From contig NZ_CP101164.1 of NCBI RefSeq assembly GCF_024298865.1, positions 103,502 to 167,501 of the forward strand: a stretch of DNA of 64,000 nt, in the 5' to 3' direction. Positions 27,601 to 35,137 of this stretch are shown here, in pieces. How positions within the stretch are numbered: position 1 is the first letter of the stretch; every line of letters begins with the position of its first letter. The notes under the pieces were generated by a model. It was not told the DNA's origin. It worked only from the letters and a program-made list of their open reading frames with translations, and made no database searches. This stretch comes from Halorarius halobius. Lineage in GTDB: Archaea; Halobacteriota; Halobacteria; Halobacteriales; Haloarculaceae. Made by a program: the position numbers and the translations under genes.

Positions 27601-27697
27601 ACTCTCGCAGTACTACGAACGCCAGGAGGCCGTTTACACGCCCGAGCGTCTCGACGACAGACTTGACCAGTTCGCGAGCCTACTAGCCGGGCTGTGA
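24662..27697 (+). CDS. Metallopeptidase-like/VWA partner of MoxR ATPase
   Basis: 1011 residues from ATG 24662; an earlier ATG at 24587 lies in the hairpin. Residues about 95-190 carry AFHELLHILK, an HExxH-type zinc site like that of the metallopeptidase domain found N-terminal to VWA in related proteins. Residues about 300-760 are a very acidic Gln/Asp/Glu/Ser low-complexity region. Within it, around residue 574, QLTLGEFGG fits the Q-x-x-L-x-x-F pattern of a PCNA-binding motif. Residues about 835-1000 are a VWA domain with MIDAS motif DRSTSMR, later SGGTPLADAI and TVTDDNPS. MoxR-VWA pairs remodel protein complexes. The PCNA contact is my inference. Confidence 0.78.
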   Translation: MSVQRHQVADDLKPDAAVRSRISTQRADRLREFIFGHLPRDVTVDVVISSSVQTAAVLPVDVDAIVSSDATELERAQAEQLLAGVDADYLVLVTGNEADLTRIPLNDQLTADHAHQFGLAFHELLHILKTAITAISELLEVEIDPEYHTQVHDLINIVEDGAIESEAIHGKNFSDNAGIRLELTRRLHSQTPGDIPDGEEIRYSFWDAVTSCLYDEAIYPTGTTDVLLDGDDLRIQFKSDADRDAFEAIHSELCTLSDDAHAIRSADRSDITHNHDKTASIRRARRVIQTWTAHIQPVLEADEEDEEEQEQDAQTNKQGAGDRNESGQQDQSSGDGSDEAVGQPETPSGDDISSGNEGPQDDEGDAGTDGDSQGPSQPQSPIQLPEDFDPTDVSLSREATSDPRQNVFEQPQVTDDPNPTDVDEIDNQREEGQGEEDEQNDEQAPSSGEGVQDHHGDGEDTGDAEADEERTEDAQDTGNDTDGEGDVRDEAGSGGNEGQSELESEPSSRAQAIAQATDRARQREQEQQGGNPGQETSFPETEAPSKSPSPEEDTDNVPKSAASSSINTQQQNQDQLTLGEFGGDTQDDRESESPDTSEDEIDDTPGTGEGDDERSSDGLDEAGQSDQAETPTPELANNSAAAGDMDTDARSESESGSEPEAESDADSGQDIPEGPAHAESSTRSPDEDKATYEKALAGDECAAHGESEREGIDEQALEEELSALADHLERSARQQAQNGEEQDSEGGGKQGGPGSLDDLDILPISDDLAPPREWGAIEEGADQVADTLEMYLRLDRRKSVRRGLSAGAYDSRAGHRLAIGDPRVCKSRTLGNEKQYALVLVLDRSTSMRRGSPPKIEVATQALARFALAAENLGIRVAITDFYDGDARLVKPFSIDTRHVQANLLDTTCSGGTPLADAIGLARDLVEAQHDEPLIITVTDDNPSSADDVIDQIRRSHAPVCSLTIATDCQHGSLSDSASELSQYYERQEAVYTPERLDDRLDQFASLLAGL

Positions 27698-27980
27698 TAA
27701 TTAGCAGAAGTTTCCATACATTCTATCGACATACACCTCTGTGGCTGATAGATCCAACTTGCTGAATACCTCGCGCGGGCCTTGTTTAGACGCTCCTGAA
27801 TTGGTAGGTTAGTGGCTCTATTGGGTGAACAGCATCTGTCGATGAGTCCCTCTCACCCCGATTTCGCTGTTCGGACAAAGGCCGGAGATGGCGGTATCCA
27901 CCGCGTCTACACAAGGCCTATCGCGCGTATCGGTCATGAACTCGATTTTGGTTTTGCAAATCGATTAGAAATGAAAGTCA
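27698..27980. other. Intergenic, possible remnant
   Basis: AT-rich junction between a backbone operon and a minus-strand cargo gene. A weak plus-strand frame (27812-28021) overlaps the end of the AlbA_2 gene and has no recognisable domain, so I do not call it. No hairpin leader or dyad is present. Confidence 0.35.
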
Positions 27981-28904
27981 CTACGAAATCTGGAGTTGCG
28001 TATTCTCCTCCAAGTCTCTGAGCCTTGAATTCAGATCACGGCAGAGATCATGTAGCTTGACCTGTGTCACGCGATTCAACTCTCCATAGCCGTCATAGGA
28101 GACGCGGCTGATGTTTCGGCAACCTTCGTCGAACGTACGTTTCGTTGAGCTGATCTCATCCAAAACCCCCATTACTTCGACGGCGATATCTTGGACATCC
28201 TCATTGCTGAATAGGTGTGTATTCCGTCGGAATGCCTCTCGCAACGATTGTTCGTCAACAGCCTCTAGAGGCGGGAGTTCGCCCGAAGTCGGGACCTCAT
28301 CGACTTCCTTATCAAATGAATTGATAAAACGCGAGATTTCCAGCTCCAGTTGCCGGACTGCCTGCTGTCGCCGGTCTTCTTCAACGAACATGGATTGCAG
28401 CTGTTCCCGCGTCATCGGATCCTTGTGATCCGCGACACGGACATAGTACGACGAATCAGAGGTTTTCACGGGCTTCCGCTCTGCTTTAAAGATACGGACA
28501 GCGACCAGAATCCGGTCAGTATCCTCACTGGGGATTTCGATCGGGTCCGAGGTCTGTATATTGAGAGCCGGCGTCGTATCCTTGATGAATTGGAATACCG
28601 TGAGTGATATTTCATGATCGGGCGGTTCGACGCCTCTCGGCTGTGCACTGTCGCCCATGCCGAAGACTATGATTCCACCGGCGCTATTAGCAAAGGCAAC
28701 AAATTCCCGTTCGATATCGTGCCGCCACTCCCGCTCCGACGGTTCTATACCCGCGTCGTCGGGGTATGAGATGTGCCGCTTGTATTCGAGGTATGCGCTT
28801 TCTAAGACACCGTTGTCTTTCAGGCGTTGGATCGTTTCCCAAGACCATTCATTGACATCAGTTGGGAACGGCTGTTCCTCCATGTGTAGATATTGGTACG
28901 CCAT
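27981..28904 (-). CDS. Schlafen/AlbA_2-domain protein
   Basis: 307 residues on the minus strand. The AlbA_2 (divergent AAA-4, Schlafen-type) domain is recognisable at about 30-185: ESAYLEYKRHISYPD, then DIEREFVAFANSAGGIIVFG, then YYVRVADHKDPMT. These domains bind nucleic acid, and some are RNA nucleases. They occur in regulators and in antiviral proteins. The C-terminal 110 residues are helical. Opposite orientation and flanking AT-rich DNA mark it as cargo. It could be a single-gene defence factor or a transcription regulator; the sequence does not decide. Confidence 0.7.
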   Translation of the reverse strand: MAYQYLHMEEQPFPTDVNEWSWETIQRLKDNGVLESAYLEYKRHISYPDDAGIEPSEREWRHDIEREFVAFANSAGGIIVFGMGDSAQPRGVEPPDHEISLTVFQFIKDTTPALNIQTSDPIEIPSEDTDRILVAVRIFKAERKPVKTSDSSYYVRVADHKDPMTREQLQSMFVEEDRRQQAVRQLELEISRFINSFDKEVDEVPTSGELPPLEAVDEQSLREAFRRNTHLFSNEDVQDIAVEVMGVLDEISSTKRTFDEGCRNISRVSYDGYGELNRVTQVKLHDLCRDLNSRLRDLEENTQLQIS

Positions 28905-28963
28905 TCAATAAGTTCCGATGGAAAATCCTCTAAGGTGAATCGGCAGCAGAAGCCGTAGCTCGC

Positions 28964-28984
28964 TGAATTATGATTCATAATTCA
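28964..28984. repeat. 21-base palindrome
   Basis: Perfect ten-base arms TGAATTATGA and TCATAATTCA around one central base. It lies in the AT-rich 28905-29173 gap upstream of the minus-strand AlbA_2 gene, 60 bases from its start, a suitable place for a dimeric repressor. Nothing else is seen in this gap. Confidence 0.55.
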
Positions 28985-29173
28985 ACCTTTTGAGCAACTA
29001 ACTGTAGCTTCAAGCGCCAAGTTGTCATCAAATAGATAGCATAGAACGACTCAACACTCCGAGAGTGAGACTTGAAGCTGGACTAACCCTCTATATGGGT
29101 CAACGTGATTTCATTCAGTTGAGAATCTGCTATGTTGGAAGCTACGAGGACTTCTGCGAATCACGATGATATC

Positions 29174-29212
29174 GTCCTACGCTACGACGACACTCAGTTC
29201 GTTGCGTAGGAC
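29174..29212. promoter_or_regulatory. CCTACG inverted repeat (putative operator), copy 2
   Basis: Arms gtcctacgctac (29174-29185) and gttgcgtaggac (29201-29212), one mismatch, 15-base spacer, 14 bases upstream of the hairpin leader. Confidence 0.65.
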
Positions 29213-29226
29213 GTCTTCCGAGCCAA

Positions 29227-29256
29227 TTTGTCGCCCCCCGCGTCGGTAGCGGGGCG
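29227..29256 (+). promoter_or_regulatory. Leader hairpin element, copy 10
   Basis: TTTGT then stem CGCCCC (29232-29237) / GGGGCG (29251-29256), with further inner pairing CCGC/GCGG and loop GTCGGTA. Among the strongest stems in the set. It lies 42 bases before ATG 29299. Confidence 0.68.
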
Positions 29257-29298
29257 TCCAGCAGACGACCGGCGTCCGCACTCCGTCCTTCGTCAATC

Positions 29299-30309
29299 AT
29301 GTCCTGTCGAACCATCCACTCAGCCGACGGCAGTGTGCCCCATCTGGCGTTGCCACCAGGCGCACTCGCCCACATGGACCGTGACTACGATTACGATGTC
29401 GACCGCGATCCACCGAACGTCGAGCCCATCGAGCACCAGATTCGCCTCGATTTCATGCGTGGCGGGCCTGTTCGTCGCGACCAACTCCTTGGGGACTACA
29501 ATCCGTGGGAATACAAGGCCGAGACCCCCGCGACACACCCCTGGCGAGGAGCGAACCAGAAACCGGTGGGCCTCAACTACGCCGAGGCATCGTGCGAAGC
29601 ACGAATCCACGAAGAGGAGAAATTCTACGAATACGCAGACGACGATACTGTTCTGGTCGACGCACCTGCCTACCTCGCGGCACGTATCCGCGAAGCCCAC
29701 GAGCAATCTGACGCCAGTGACGCCGTCCGTGAGGTGCGTACGGATCGAGAAAAGTGGTATCAGGAACTCATCCCCGGCGCGAATCTCCGACAGATCCTCA
29801 AGGAGTCGTCCTATGGGTCGCTGATCGAGAAGTGTATCGGACCCATCCCCGACGCCAACAGCCTCCTCGAGCACAACGCCTTCGTCGGAATGGTCCTCGT
29901 CGACGACGACACCGACCCCGACGCAGTCGCCCGAGAACACGACCTCGACTCGACGTACGTCCTCCGCGAATCCGCTCTCTCACACGCGAACGCCGACGAA
30001 CCCGTGGCCCTCGCTGACTACGGCATCGAACTCCCCGCGCCCATCCTTGTCGGGGAATACGACAGCGGAAGCCAATACCCGTTCATCCCGTGGGGGGACG
30101 CCCTCACCTGTTCGTGCCCGTACAAGCAATCCGCACCCTTCCGCGTCATGTGCAAACACGAACTCCTCACGAGCATCATCTGTGGCGACCACGACTCGAT
30201 TTTCATCCCGCTCACCCGGGGGATCGACGTCCCTCATCGCGCTCGTCGATTCGTCAGTCCCGAGATCGCCGTTTCCTACCAGCCGGGACCAGCGGGAGGT
30301 CGCCAATAG
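29299..30309 (+). CDS. SWIM zinc-finger protein
   Basis: 336 residues. Near the C-terminus (about 270-290) the pattern C-x-C-x11-C-x-H (CSCPYK...MCKH) is a SWIM zinc finger, found in DNA- and protein-binding proteins, including transposase-related and Rad51-paralogue-associated factors. The N-terminal 260 residues are acidic with no recognised domain; LNYAEASCEARIHEEEKFY and helical stretches follow. It begins a gene chain to 31522, with 2 bases to the next gene. A second SWIM protein is encoded at 62721. Role uncertain. Confidence 0.7.
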   Translation: MSCRTIHSADGSVPHLALPPGALAHMDRDYDYDVDRDPPNVEPIEHQIRLDFMRGGPVRRDQLLGDYNPWEYKAETPATHPWRGANQKPVGLNYAEASCEARIHEEEKFYEYADDDTVLVDAPAYLAARIREAHEQSDASDAVREVRTDREKWYQELIPGANLRQILKESSYGSLIEKCIGPIPDANSLLEHNAFVGMVLVDDDTDPDAVAREHDLDSTYVLRESALSHANADEPVALADYGIELPAPILVGEYDSGSQYPFIPWGDALTCSCPYKQSAPFRVMCKHELLTSIICGDHDSIFIPLTRGIDVPHRARRFVSPEIAVSYQPGPAGGRQ

Positions 30310-30311
30310 CC

Positions 30312-31226
30312 ATGACGACACTCCTAGAACCCGAACACTGCGAACACGTCACCGACCCGCTCGACGACATCAGTCAGCAGACGGGCGACTCTCCCTACCA
30401 GGTCTTCTCGGATTGGATCAACATGGCAGTCGCCAGCTTCTCCGGCGACGAAGACGCCTACCAGAAGCCCCTCGACCGGTATCGGGCGGATGGTCGCGAC
30501 GAGGAGACGGTTCGAAAGTTCGCGACGCTGCACGCCAACGCCCTCGGGGGTCTCGTCCTCGCGATGGAGGAGACACAAGAAGACGTCCTCGGCGGCGTCT
30601 ACGAACACTATGGCCTCACCAGCGAGCACTTCGCTCAGTACTTCACGCCCGGTGCGTTGAGCCGAACGATGGCCCACATGGAACTCCCTGACGCCGACAG
30701 TCTCCGTGAGGCCACGCCCGAAGACCCGCTTGTGATCGGTGATATCTCCGGGTGTGGAAGCGGCCGACTCATCGTCGACAGTGCCCGCCGACTCCGGGAC
30801 ATCGCACCAGAGACTCCAGCCGTCTATCTCGGATACGACAAAGATCCTCTCTGCGCGAAGATGGCCGTACTCAACTTCGTGCTCAACGATATGACCGGAT
30901 ATGTCCTCCTCGGTGACGCCCTGAAACTCGACGCCCGCCGGGTTTGGTTCATCAGCACCAGCCAGCTCGTCCGAGGCGACCACCCCGTACGAGAACTCGA
31001 CTCCCGCGAGCGTGACCGTGTTCTCTCCCGGTTCTTCGGTGTGCCCCTCGCCGATGACCTGGACGACGACACCGACGCCGGCGCCGCACAAGAAGAGACG
31101 GATACCAAGCCCGAGCCGGAGGTCGACCCGGAGCCGACACCCGAAGAACCAACACCCGCCCCGAACCTTGACGTCGCGCTCGATCCGAATGAGACCTCCC
31201 AGGCTGGTTTTGACGAGTTTGCATGA
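30312..31226 (+). CDS. N6-methylase-like protein lacking the NPPY motif
   Basis: 304 residues. DVLGGVYEHYGLTSEHFAQY, then FTPGALSRTMAHM, then IGDISGCGSGRLIVDSARRL (about residues 93-170) is the start of an N6-adenine DNA methylase fold, with motif I GCGSGRL. YLGYDKDPLCAKMAVLNF and GYVLLGDAL follow as expected. Where the catalytic (N/D)PP(Y/F) loop should come, the sequence reads KLDARRVWFISTSQ instead. So SAM binding may persist, but methyl transfer by the usual route is unlikely. The C-terminal 70 residues are an acidic Pro/Glu tail. It is coupled to its neighbours: 2 bases after the SWIM gene, and ATGA overlap with the next. Confidence 0.72.
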   Translation: MTTLLEPEHCEHVTDPLDDISQQTGDSPYQVFSDWINMAVASFSGDEDAYQKPLDRYRADGRDEETVRKFATLHANALGGLVLAMEETQEDVLGGVYEHYGLTSEHFAQYFTPGALSRTMAHMELPDADSLREATPEDPLVIGDISGCGSGRLIVDSARRLRDIAPETPAVYLGYDKDPLCAKMAVLNFVLNDMTGYVLLGDALKLDARRVWFISTSQLVRGDHPVRELDSRERDRVLSRFFGVPLADDLDDDTDAGAAQEETDTKPEPEVDPEPTPEEPTPAPNLDVALDPNETSQAGFDEFA

Positions 31227-31522
31227 CTATTTCCTGCAATCGCGACGGTTGTGACCGAACGTGGCCCCGCGACCCCGTCCTCGAAGTGGAGTGCCCGTCG
31301 TGTGGCGCTTCCATCGGTACGAAGTGTAAGCGCCCGTCGGGCCACGGTGGTAATTTCGTCCATCCGCACGGAAAGCGCGACCGCTTCGCTGTCGACGAAG
31401 GCCACTACGGAACGTGTCCACTCGACATCTGCGCCGAAACGCTCGTGGACATGGACGGCCCGGATGCGCTCACTGAGGGGCGCGAGGATACCACCGAACA
31501 GGTCTCGATCGGAGCGTTTTGA
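31223..31522 (+). CDS. Small zinc-binding protein (phage-type CxxC...C...H)
   Basis: 99 residues, start overlapping the previous stop (ATGA). The core ECPSCGASIGTKCKRPSGH followed by VHPHGKRDR matches a small zinc-binding module common in phage and plasmid proteins. An additional Cys pair is near the N-terminus (CNRDGC). Probably DNA- or protein-binding. Translational coupling to the degenerate methylase suggests a joint role. Confidence 0.65.
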   Translation: MTISCNRDGCDRTWPRDPVLEVECPSCGASIGTKCKRPSGHGGNFVHPHGKRDRFAVDEGHYGTCPLDICAETLVDMDGPDALTEGREDTTEQVSIGAF

Positions 31523-31543
31523 ATCGCTATTCCGGCGCTCGGC

Positions 31544-31581
31544 GTCCTACGTTACAGCACGGACGCGAGTGTAGCGTAGGG
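31544..31581. promoter_or_regulatory. CCTACG inverted repeat (putative operator), copy 3
   Basis: Arms gtcctacgttac (31544-31555) and gtagcgtaggg (31571-31581), 15-base spacer, 4 bases upstream of the hairpin leader. Confidence 0.65.
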
Positions 31582-31585
31582 CCAG

Positions 31586-31613
31586 TTTGTCGTCCCCCGT
31601 GCCGATGAGGGAC
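31586..31613 (+). promoter_or_regulatory. Leader hairpin element, copy 11
   Basis: TTTGTC with stem GTCCC (31592-31596) / GGGAC (31609-31613) and loop containing CCGATGA, 8 bases before ATG 31622. The outer G-C and T-A pairs differ from other copies but remain paired. Confidence 0.65.
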
Positions 31614-31621
31614 ATACAAAC

Positions 31622-31957
31622 ATGACCTTTGAAATCGCAGAAAATGCGCCTGAACGCACCCGTAGTGAAGTCGAGCAGCTGCACGAACTCGCGGTCAACG
31701 AGTTTGGCTACGCCACCGAACACGTACTCTTCACCGCCCACGGCGACGGGACGATCTCCGGCCGAATCGCCTTCCATACCGGTCGCTCATCCGATGACCC
31801 GGACGACGAGCGAGAGCGCACCACACTCCACGGTCGAATCGCTCGTCGCTTTCAGGACAACGACGACACCGATCCGGACCCGCCCGCTGTCAGCGCACCC
31901 ATTACCCCGGATACACCGAGCGCGAACACCCCGGACGAAGCGCGAGCCAGTGCATGA
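31622..31957 (+). CDS. Small hypothetical protein
   Basis: 111 residues directly after a hairpin leader. Residues 1-60 contain a helix (RSEVEQLHELAVNEFGY) and short strands (HVLFTAHGDGTISGRIAFHT). The tail is Asp/Pro/Ala-rich. First gene of a chain of small genes (31622-33372) linked by ATGA overlaps. No family recognised. Confidence 0.6.
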   Translation: MTFEIAENAPERTRSEVEQLHELAVNEFGYATEHVLFTAHGDGTISGRIAFHTGRSSDDPDDERERTTLHGRIARRFQDNDDTDPDPPAVSAPITPDTPSANTPDEARASA

Positions 31958-32304
31958 CCGGCGACTCCACCACCAACGGCGTCTGCGAGGAGTACCCCGA
32001 TGCCACGCATGTCCGAGTAACGTTTTATCCACAAGTCTGGGTGGACGACCGCGCGGTGACAAGCACGGATACCGAGACGTATCTCGTCTCTCTCGAGAAG
32101 GCTCTGACCGACGATGGTGAACTCCTCGTCGACGACACCGACGCCTCAGACCGGCTCGCGTGGGTCGAGGAAGCCCCTGACCGTGCCCGCAACTGGGACG
32201 GTCCCTTCTACGTCACCCTCGACGAGATCGTGACCAGCCCGGACAGCGAGCGTGAAGATGAGAGGGGAAACAGGGACGAGAAAACACAGCAGGACTCTAC
32301 CTGA
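31954..32304 (+). CDS. Small hypothetical protein
   Basis: 116 residues, start overlapping the previous stop (ATGA), so translationally coupled. Beta-alpha pattern: ATHVRVTFYPQVWVDDRAVT, then SLEKALTDDGELLVDD, and a C-terminal PFYVTLDEI strand with a charged tail. Unknown function. Confidence 0.6.
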   Translation: MTGDSTTNGVCEEYPDATHVRVTFYPQVWVDDRAVTSTDTETYLVSLEKALTDDGELLVDDTDASDRLAWVEEAPDRARNWDGPFYVTLDEIVTSPDSEREDERGNRDEKTQQDST

Positions 32305-32310
32305 GCCGCT

Positions 32311-32715
32311 ATGTATCGCCACAACGACGTGCCTCGCTGGGAGGACATCGACCTCGATGCCATCGACTACGAGGCGCGTGACGGCCTCCCATCCGGTCAC
32401 GAGCGCACGCTTCGAGCACTCCGGTCGAAAATCGACTCTACGGAGGCGCTGCTCCGACGCCATCTCCGGGAACTCGGTGTCTCATCCGGGGGTGACCTCG
32501 CCAAAGTGAGCATCCCGACGCACCTGCAGTATCGCAACCCATTCGCGTTCGACCGGGCTCGCCGAGCACGGAGCGCCCAGACGACTCTTGAGAGCCAGCG
32601 CAAACGCTTCTGTCAGGTTTACGCCGACCACTGTGCCGAGAAAACCCGTCTCCGTGAGGAAGCCGAGGTCGAAGACGACGATGACATCGACGACGGGGAG
32701 GAAGTCTCTGAATGA
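32311..32715 (+). CDS. Helical hypothetical protein
   Basis: 134 residues. Residues 25-55 (HERTLRALRSKIDSTEALLR) and 85-120 are helical and probably form a coiled coil. An LQYRNPFAFDRARRARSA stretch is basic. The C-terminus is an acidic run (EVEDDDDIDDGEEV). It follows the previous gene by 6 bases and overlaps the next by ATGA. Function unknown. Confidence 0.6.
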   Translation: MYRHNDVPRWEDIDLDAIDYEARDGLPSGHERTLRALRSKIDSTEALLRRHLRELGVSSGGDLAKVSIPTHLQYRNPFAFDRARRARSAQTTLESQRKRFCQVYADHCAEKTRLREEAEVEDDDDIDDGEEVSE

Positions 32716-32984
32716 CTCGATGGGTCGACGCCCACTCCGTCACGTGTGCAATCTGTGGCGGCCTCGCCGACGAACGCGAGACGATCGGGTGGTCAGAGTT
32801 CGACCTCGACGACCTCGAACTGGATACGTCCACGACGATGCTCGAAACCGCACAGGCACTCCTCGAAGAAGTCGGGAGCGGCGAAGCCCACGACTCCTGC
32901 TTCCAGTACGCCGAACGAAACGGCGTCCCCGTCGCCCTCGAAGAACTCTCCAACCAGATTACCCACGTCCAATCCCATGACTGA
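32712..32984 (+). CDS. Small putative zinc-binding protein
   Basis: 90 residues, coupled to both neighbours by overlapping stop/start. CAICGG near residue 11 plus later HDSC (about 60) give three Cys and one His in a suitable arrangement for one zinc site. The middle is acidic. The same family type as other small Cys-pair proteins of the backbone, by appearance only. Confidence 0.55.
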   Translation: MTRWVDAHSVTCAICGGLADERETIGWSEFDLDDLELDTSTTMLETAQALLEEVGSGEAHDSCFQYAERNGVPVALEELSNQITHVQSHD

Positions 32985-33372
32985 CCAGCTCACACCTGCT
33001 CGGACGTTTATTCCAACTCCGGTCCCCGAACCGTTACCGCTCGTCGAATCTCTCGTCGACGACGTCCTCGATGAACTCGATGAGATGGGAACCTCACTTG
33101 GAACCGCGAGTTCCGACGAACTGTTTGAGGCCCGCTACTCGGCGCTCGCCGATCTCCTCCATACCGACCGCGATCCCTTTGGAAGCGATCTCGTCGCCAT
33201 CGCCTACACGCTCCAGACCCTCGCTCGGGTGTACGAACTCCACGACGTCCAAGAGCCCGCCCAATTCCCTGATTGCGCGACGACCCTTACTGAGACATTC
33301 CGTTCTGGCCTATTGTGGCATCATCTCGAGGCGGCCGTCACCGCCGAGCTCTCGGGCGAAGCACACGGGTAA
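32977..33372 (+). CDS. Helical hypothetical protein
   Basis: 131 residues from ATG 32977, overlapping the preceding gene by 8 bases. It appears all-helical after residue 20 (LPLVESLVDDVLDELDEMG, then LVAIAYTLQTLARVYELHD). No recognised domain. End of the coupled chain that began at 31622. Confidence 0.55.
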   Translation: MTDQLTPARTFIPTPVPEPLPLVESLVDDVLDELDEMGTSLGTASSDELFEARYSALADLLHTDRDPFGSDLVAIAYTLQTLARVYELHDVQEPAQFPDCATTLTETFRSGLLWHHLEAAVTAELSGEAHG

Positions 33373-33497
33373 GACTTCGACCCTGGTTCAGTCCCGCGAA
33401 GAACCGTGCATCTCGTTTAACCCCGTATTGGTCGGTCGCTAAGGCAACCGCCTGCTCCTGTTTGTCGCTCGCTGAGAAGTGCGCGCGATCACAGACG

Positions 33498-34694
33498 ATG
33501 TTCTCAGAAGCCCCCATCAATCCCGGTCAGCAATCGCCTTCTCGCGGCGAATCGCTACCGACCGGGGCACAGCGGAGTGAGGGGTTCAGGTTCCACTACA
33601 CGGTCGGGTCCGGATCTTCGCGAAAAGCCATCGGGACAGCTGCACTCGCAGCCACGAATCCCGACGCACTCGATCCCGACGACTTGGAGACGCTGCTCGC
33701 TGCTGACGTCGACCCCGACACCATCCCACACCCCGGATGCGCGATGATTTCCTACGCTCGCCGGGACAACCACCTATTCGAGGGGCCGAACTGGTTCATT
33801 GACTCTGGCGGGTACAGCGTCCAGAAGAAATTTCACCACTACCCGACAAGCATCGACGACTATATCGCCTATCTGAGCGAGTACGACGACCAAATCGAAA
33901 AGTACACGCTCCGAGATTGGGTGTGCGATCTTGCTCTCCTTCGCGAGGCCGATCGGGATGTCCGCACCCACCAAGAGTGGTCGATACGCGACCACGTCTA
34001 CTGCCTGGAAGCCGCGGAGGACGCCGACCTCACCGCAGAACCCGTCGCCGTCCTGCAGGGGCACGACCTCGAAGAGTATCTGTGGTCGTTCGACTACCTC
34101 GAAGAGCACGGCCTCGCCTCACCGACGCTCGGTATCGGGTCGATCCTTCGCCCGAACAAAACGAGCGAAGTCCGTGCGATCATCCAGGAGTTGCGCGACG
34201 CCATCCCCTCAAAGTACGCGCTCCACGGCTTCGGGATCTCGAAAACCGTCCTTGAGGACGCCGAGACCCTCCGGGCACTCGATTCGGCCGATACGACGTC
34301 GTGGCACTCGAAGGCCGCTCACGCTCGGGTGACTGATCCCGAGTGGGCCGAGCGCGTCCCCGCGTGGATTCGCACCCTCCAGGCGTACATGGACTACGGC
34401 GATGCCGTCGACGCACTCATCGCAGCTGCCTACGCCGACGAGTCGGCAGGCGCAGCGACCGAACCAGGGCGCTCTCGAGTCGTCCCCCTCAGCGCGTTCG
34501 CCGCCGGGCAGTCGAGCCGTCCCGACGTTGCCGATCCGTTGGTCGAGTGTATCTGTGGAAACCTAGTCGATCCGAATCGGCATCCTTACAAGGAAAACAC
34601 CGCCTGGTGTCGATTCTGCGAGCAACTTCAGTTCGACTTGTGGAACCGGCAGTTCTGTGTGGACGACACCGATGGCGTCGATACAGACAGGTAA
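33498..34694 (+). CDS. TGT/DpdA-like transglycosylase (deazaguanine)
   Basis: 398 residues from ATG 33498. The fold and motifs point to the tRNA-guanine transglycosylase superfamily, DpdA branch. NWFIDSGGYS (about 97-106) corresponds to the TGT motif holding the active-site Asp. LGIGSILRPNK (about 211-221) and KYALHGFGISK (about 239-249) are the beta-strand glycine motifs. A C-terminal zinc ribbon follows (CICG ... CRFC, about 350-372). DpdA inserts 7-deazaguanine bases into DNA, while TGT acts on tRNA. No deazaguanine synthesis genes (queC, D, E) are in the window, so any precursor must come from elsewhere. The family is fairly clear; substrate is inferred. Confidence 0.68.
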   Translation: MFSEAPINPGQQSPSRGESLPTGAQRSEGFRFHYTVGSGSSRKAIGTAALAATNPDALDPDDLETLLAADVDPDTIPHPGCAMISYARRDNHLFEGPNWFIDSGGYSVQKKFHHYPTSIDDYIAYLSEYDDQIEKYTLRDWVCDLALLREADRDVRTHQEWSIRDHVYCLEAAEDADLTAEPVAVLQGHDLEEYLWSFDYLEEHGLASPTLGIGSILRPNKTSEVRAIIQELRDAIPSKYALHGFGISKTVLEDAETLRALDSADTTSWHSKAAHARVTDPEWAERVPAWIRTLQAYMDYGDAVDALIAAAYADESAGAATEPGRSRVVPLSAFAAGQSSRPDVADPLVECICGNLVDPNRHPYKENTAWCRFCEQLQFDLWNRQFCVDDTDGVDTDR

Positions 34695-34772
34695 TGCCCC
34701 TCGCAAGAACTGTAGCCGCCACATTAGATGTGATTCGGTCTCACTTATTAGCCGACCACTCCTACTGTACCT

Positions 34773-35117
34773 GTGGATATCACCGCCAAATATCCGACCC
34801 TCAGCCTCGAATCGGAGTTCGAGGCGGACTCCTTCACCATGATTACGATCATGGATGGTCCGGGGGTGAACGGCCTTGAGCGATACTTTCTCGGGTACTA
34901 TGATGAGGACCTTCGCGACGACGATGGCTCCTTCCTCGCCCGTCCCGTCGGGCATCACGAACTTCCTCATCCGATGACACTGCCTGAGATCGAAGAGTGG
35001 GCGCTCGACTATCTCAGTGTCCCAGAAGAGGCCCTCACCGAATGTGAGGCTCGACAGCTCCGAGCGAAACGAGCACGGGAAGCAGAACAGTCCGACGACG
35101 AACGCGAACAGGAGTAG
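34773..35117 (+). CDS. Small acidic hypothetical protein
   Basis: 114 residues from GTG 34773. Residues 1-80 form a mixed domain (FTMITIMDGPGVNGLERYFL, then PMTLPEIEEWALDYLSV). The last 30 are a charged helix. It follows the DpdA-like gene by 78 bases with no hairpin leader between, so co-transcription is possible. No family recognised. Confidence 0.5.
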   Translation: MDITAKYPTLSLESEFEADSFTMITIMDGPGVNGLERYFLGYYDEDLRDDDGSFLARPVGHHELPHPMTLPEIEEWALDYLSVPEEALTECEARQLRAKRAREAEQSDDEREQE

Positions 35118-35137
35118 AAGCGGGACCGCCCTCCACG

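Noticed and set aside
27812..28021. 69-codon plus-strand frame
   Set aside because: Overlaps the end of the AlbA_2 gene on the other strand and has no domain or promoter signal.
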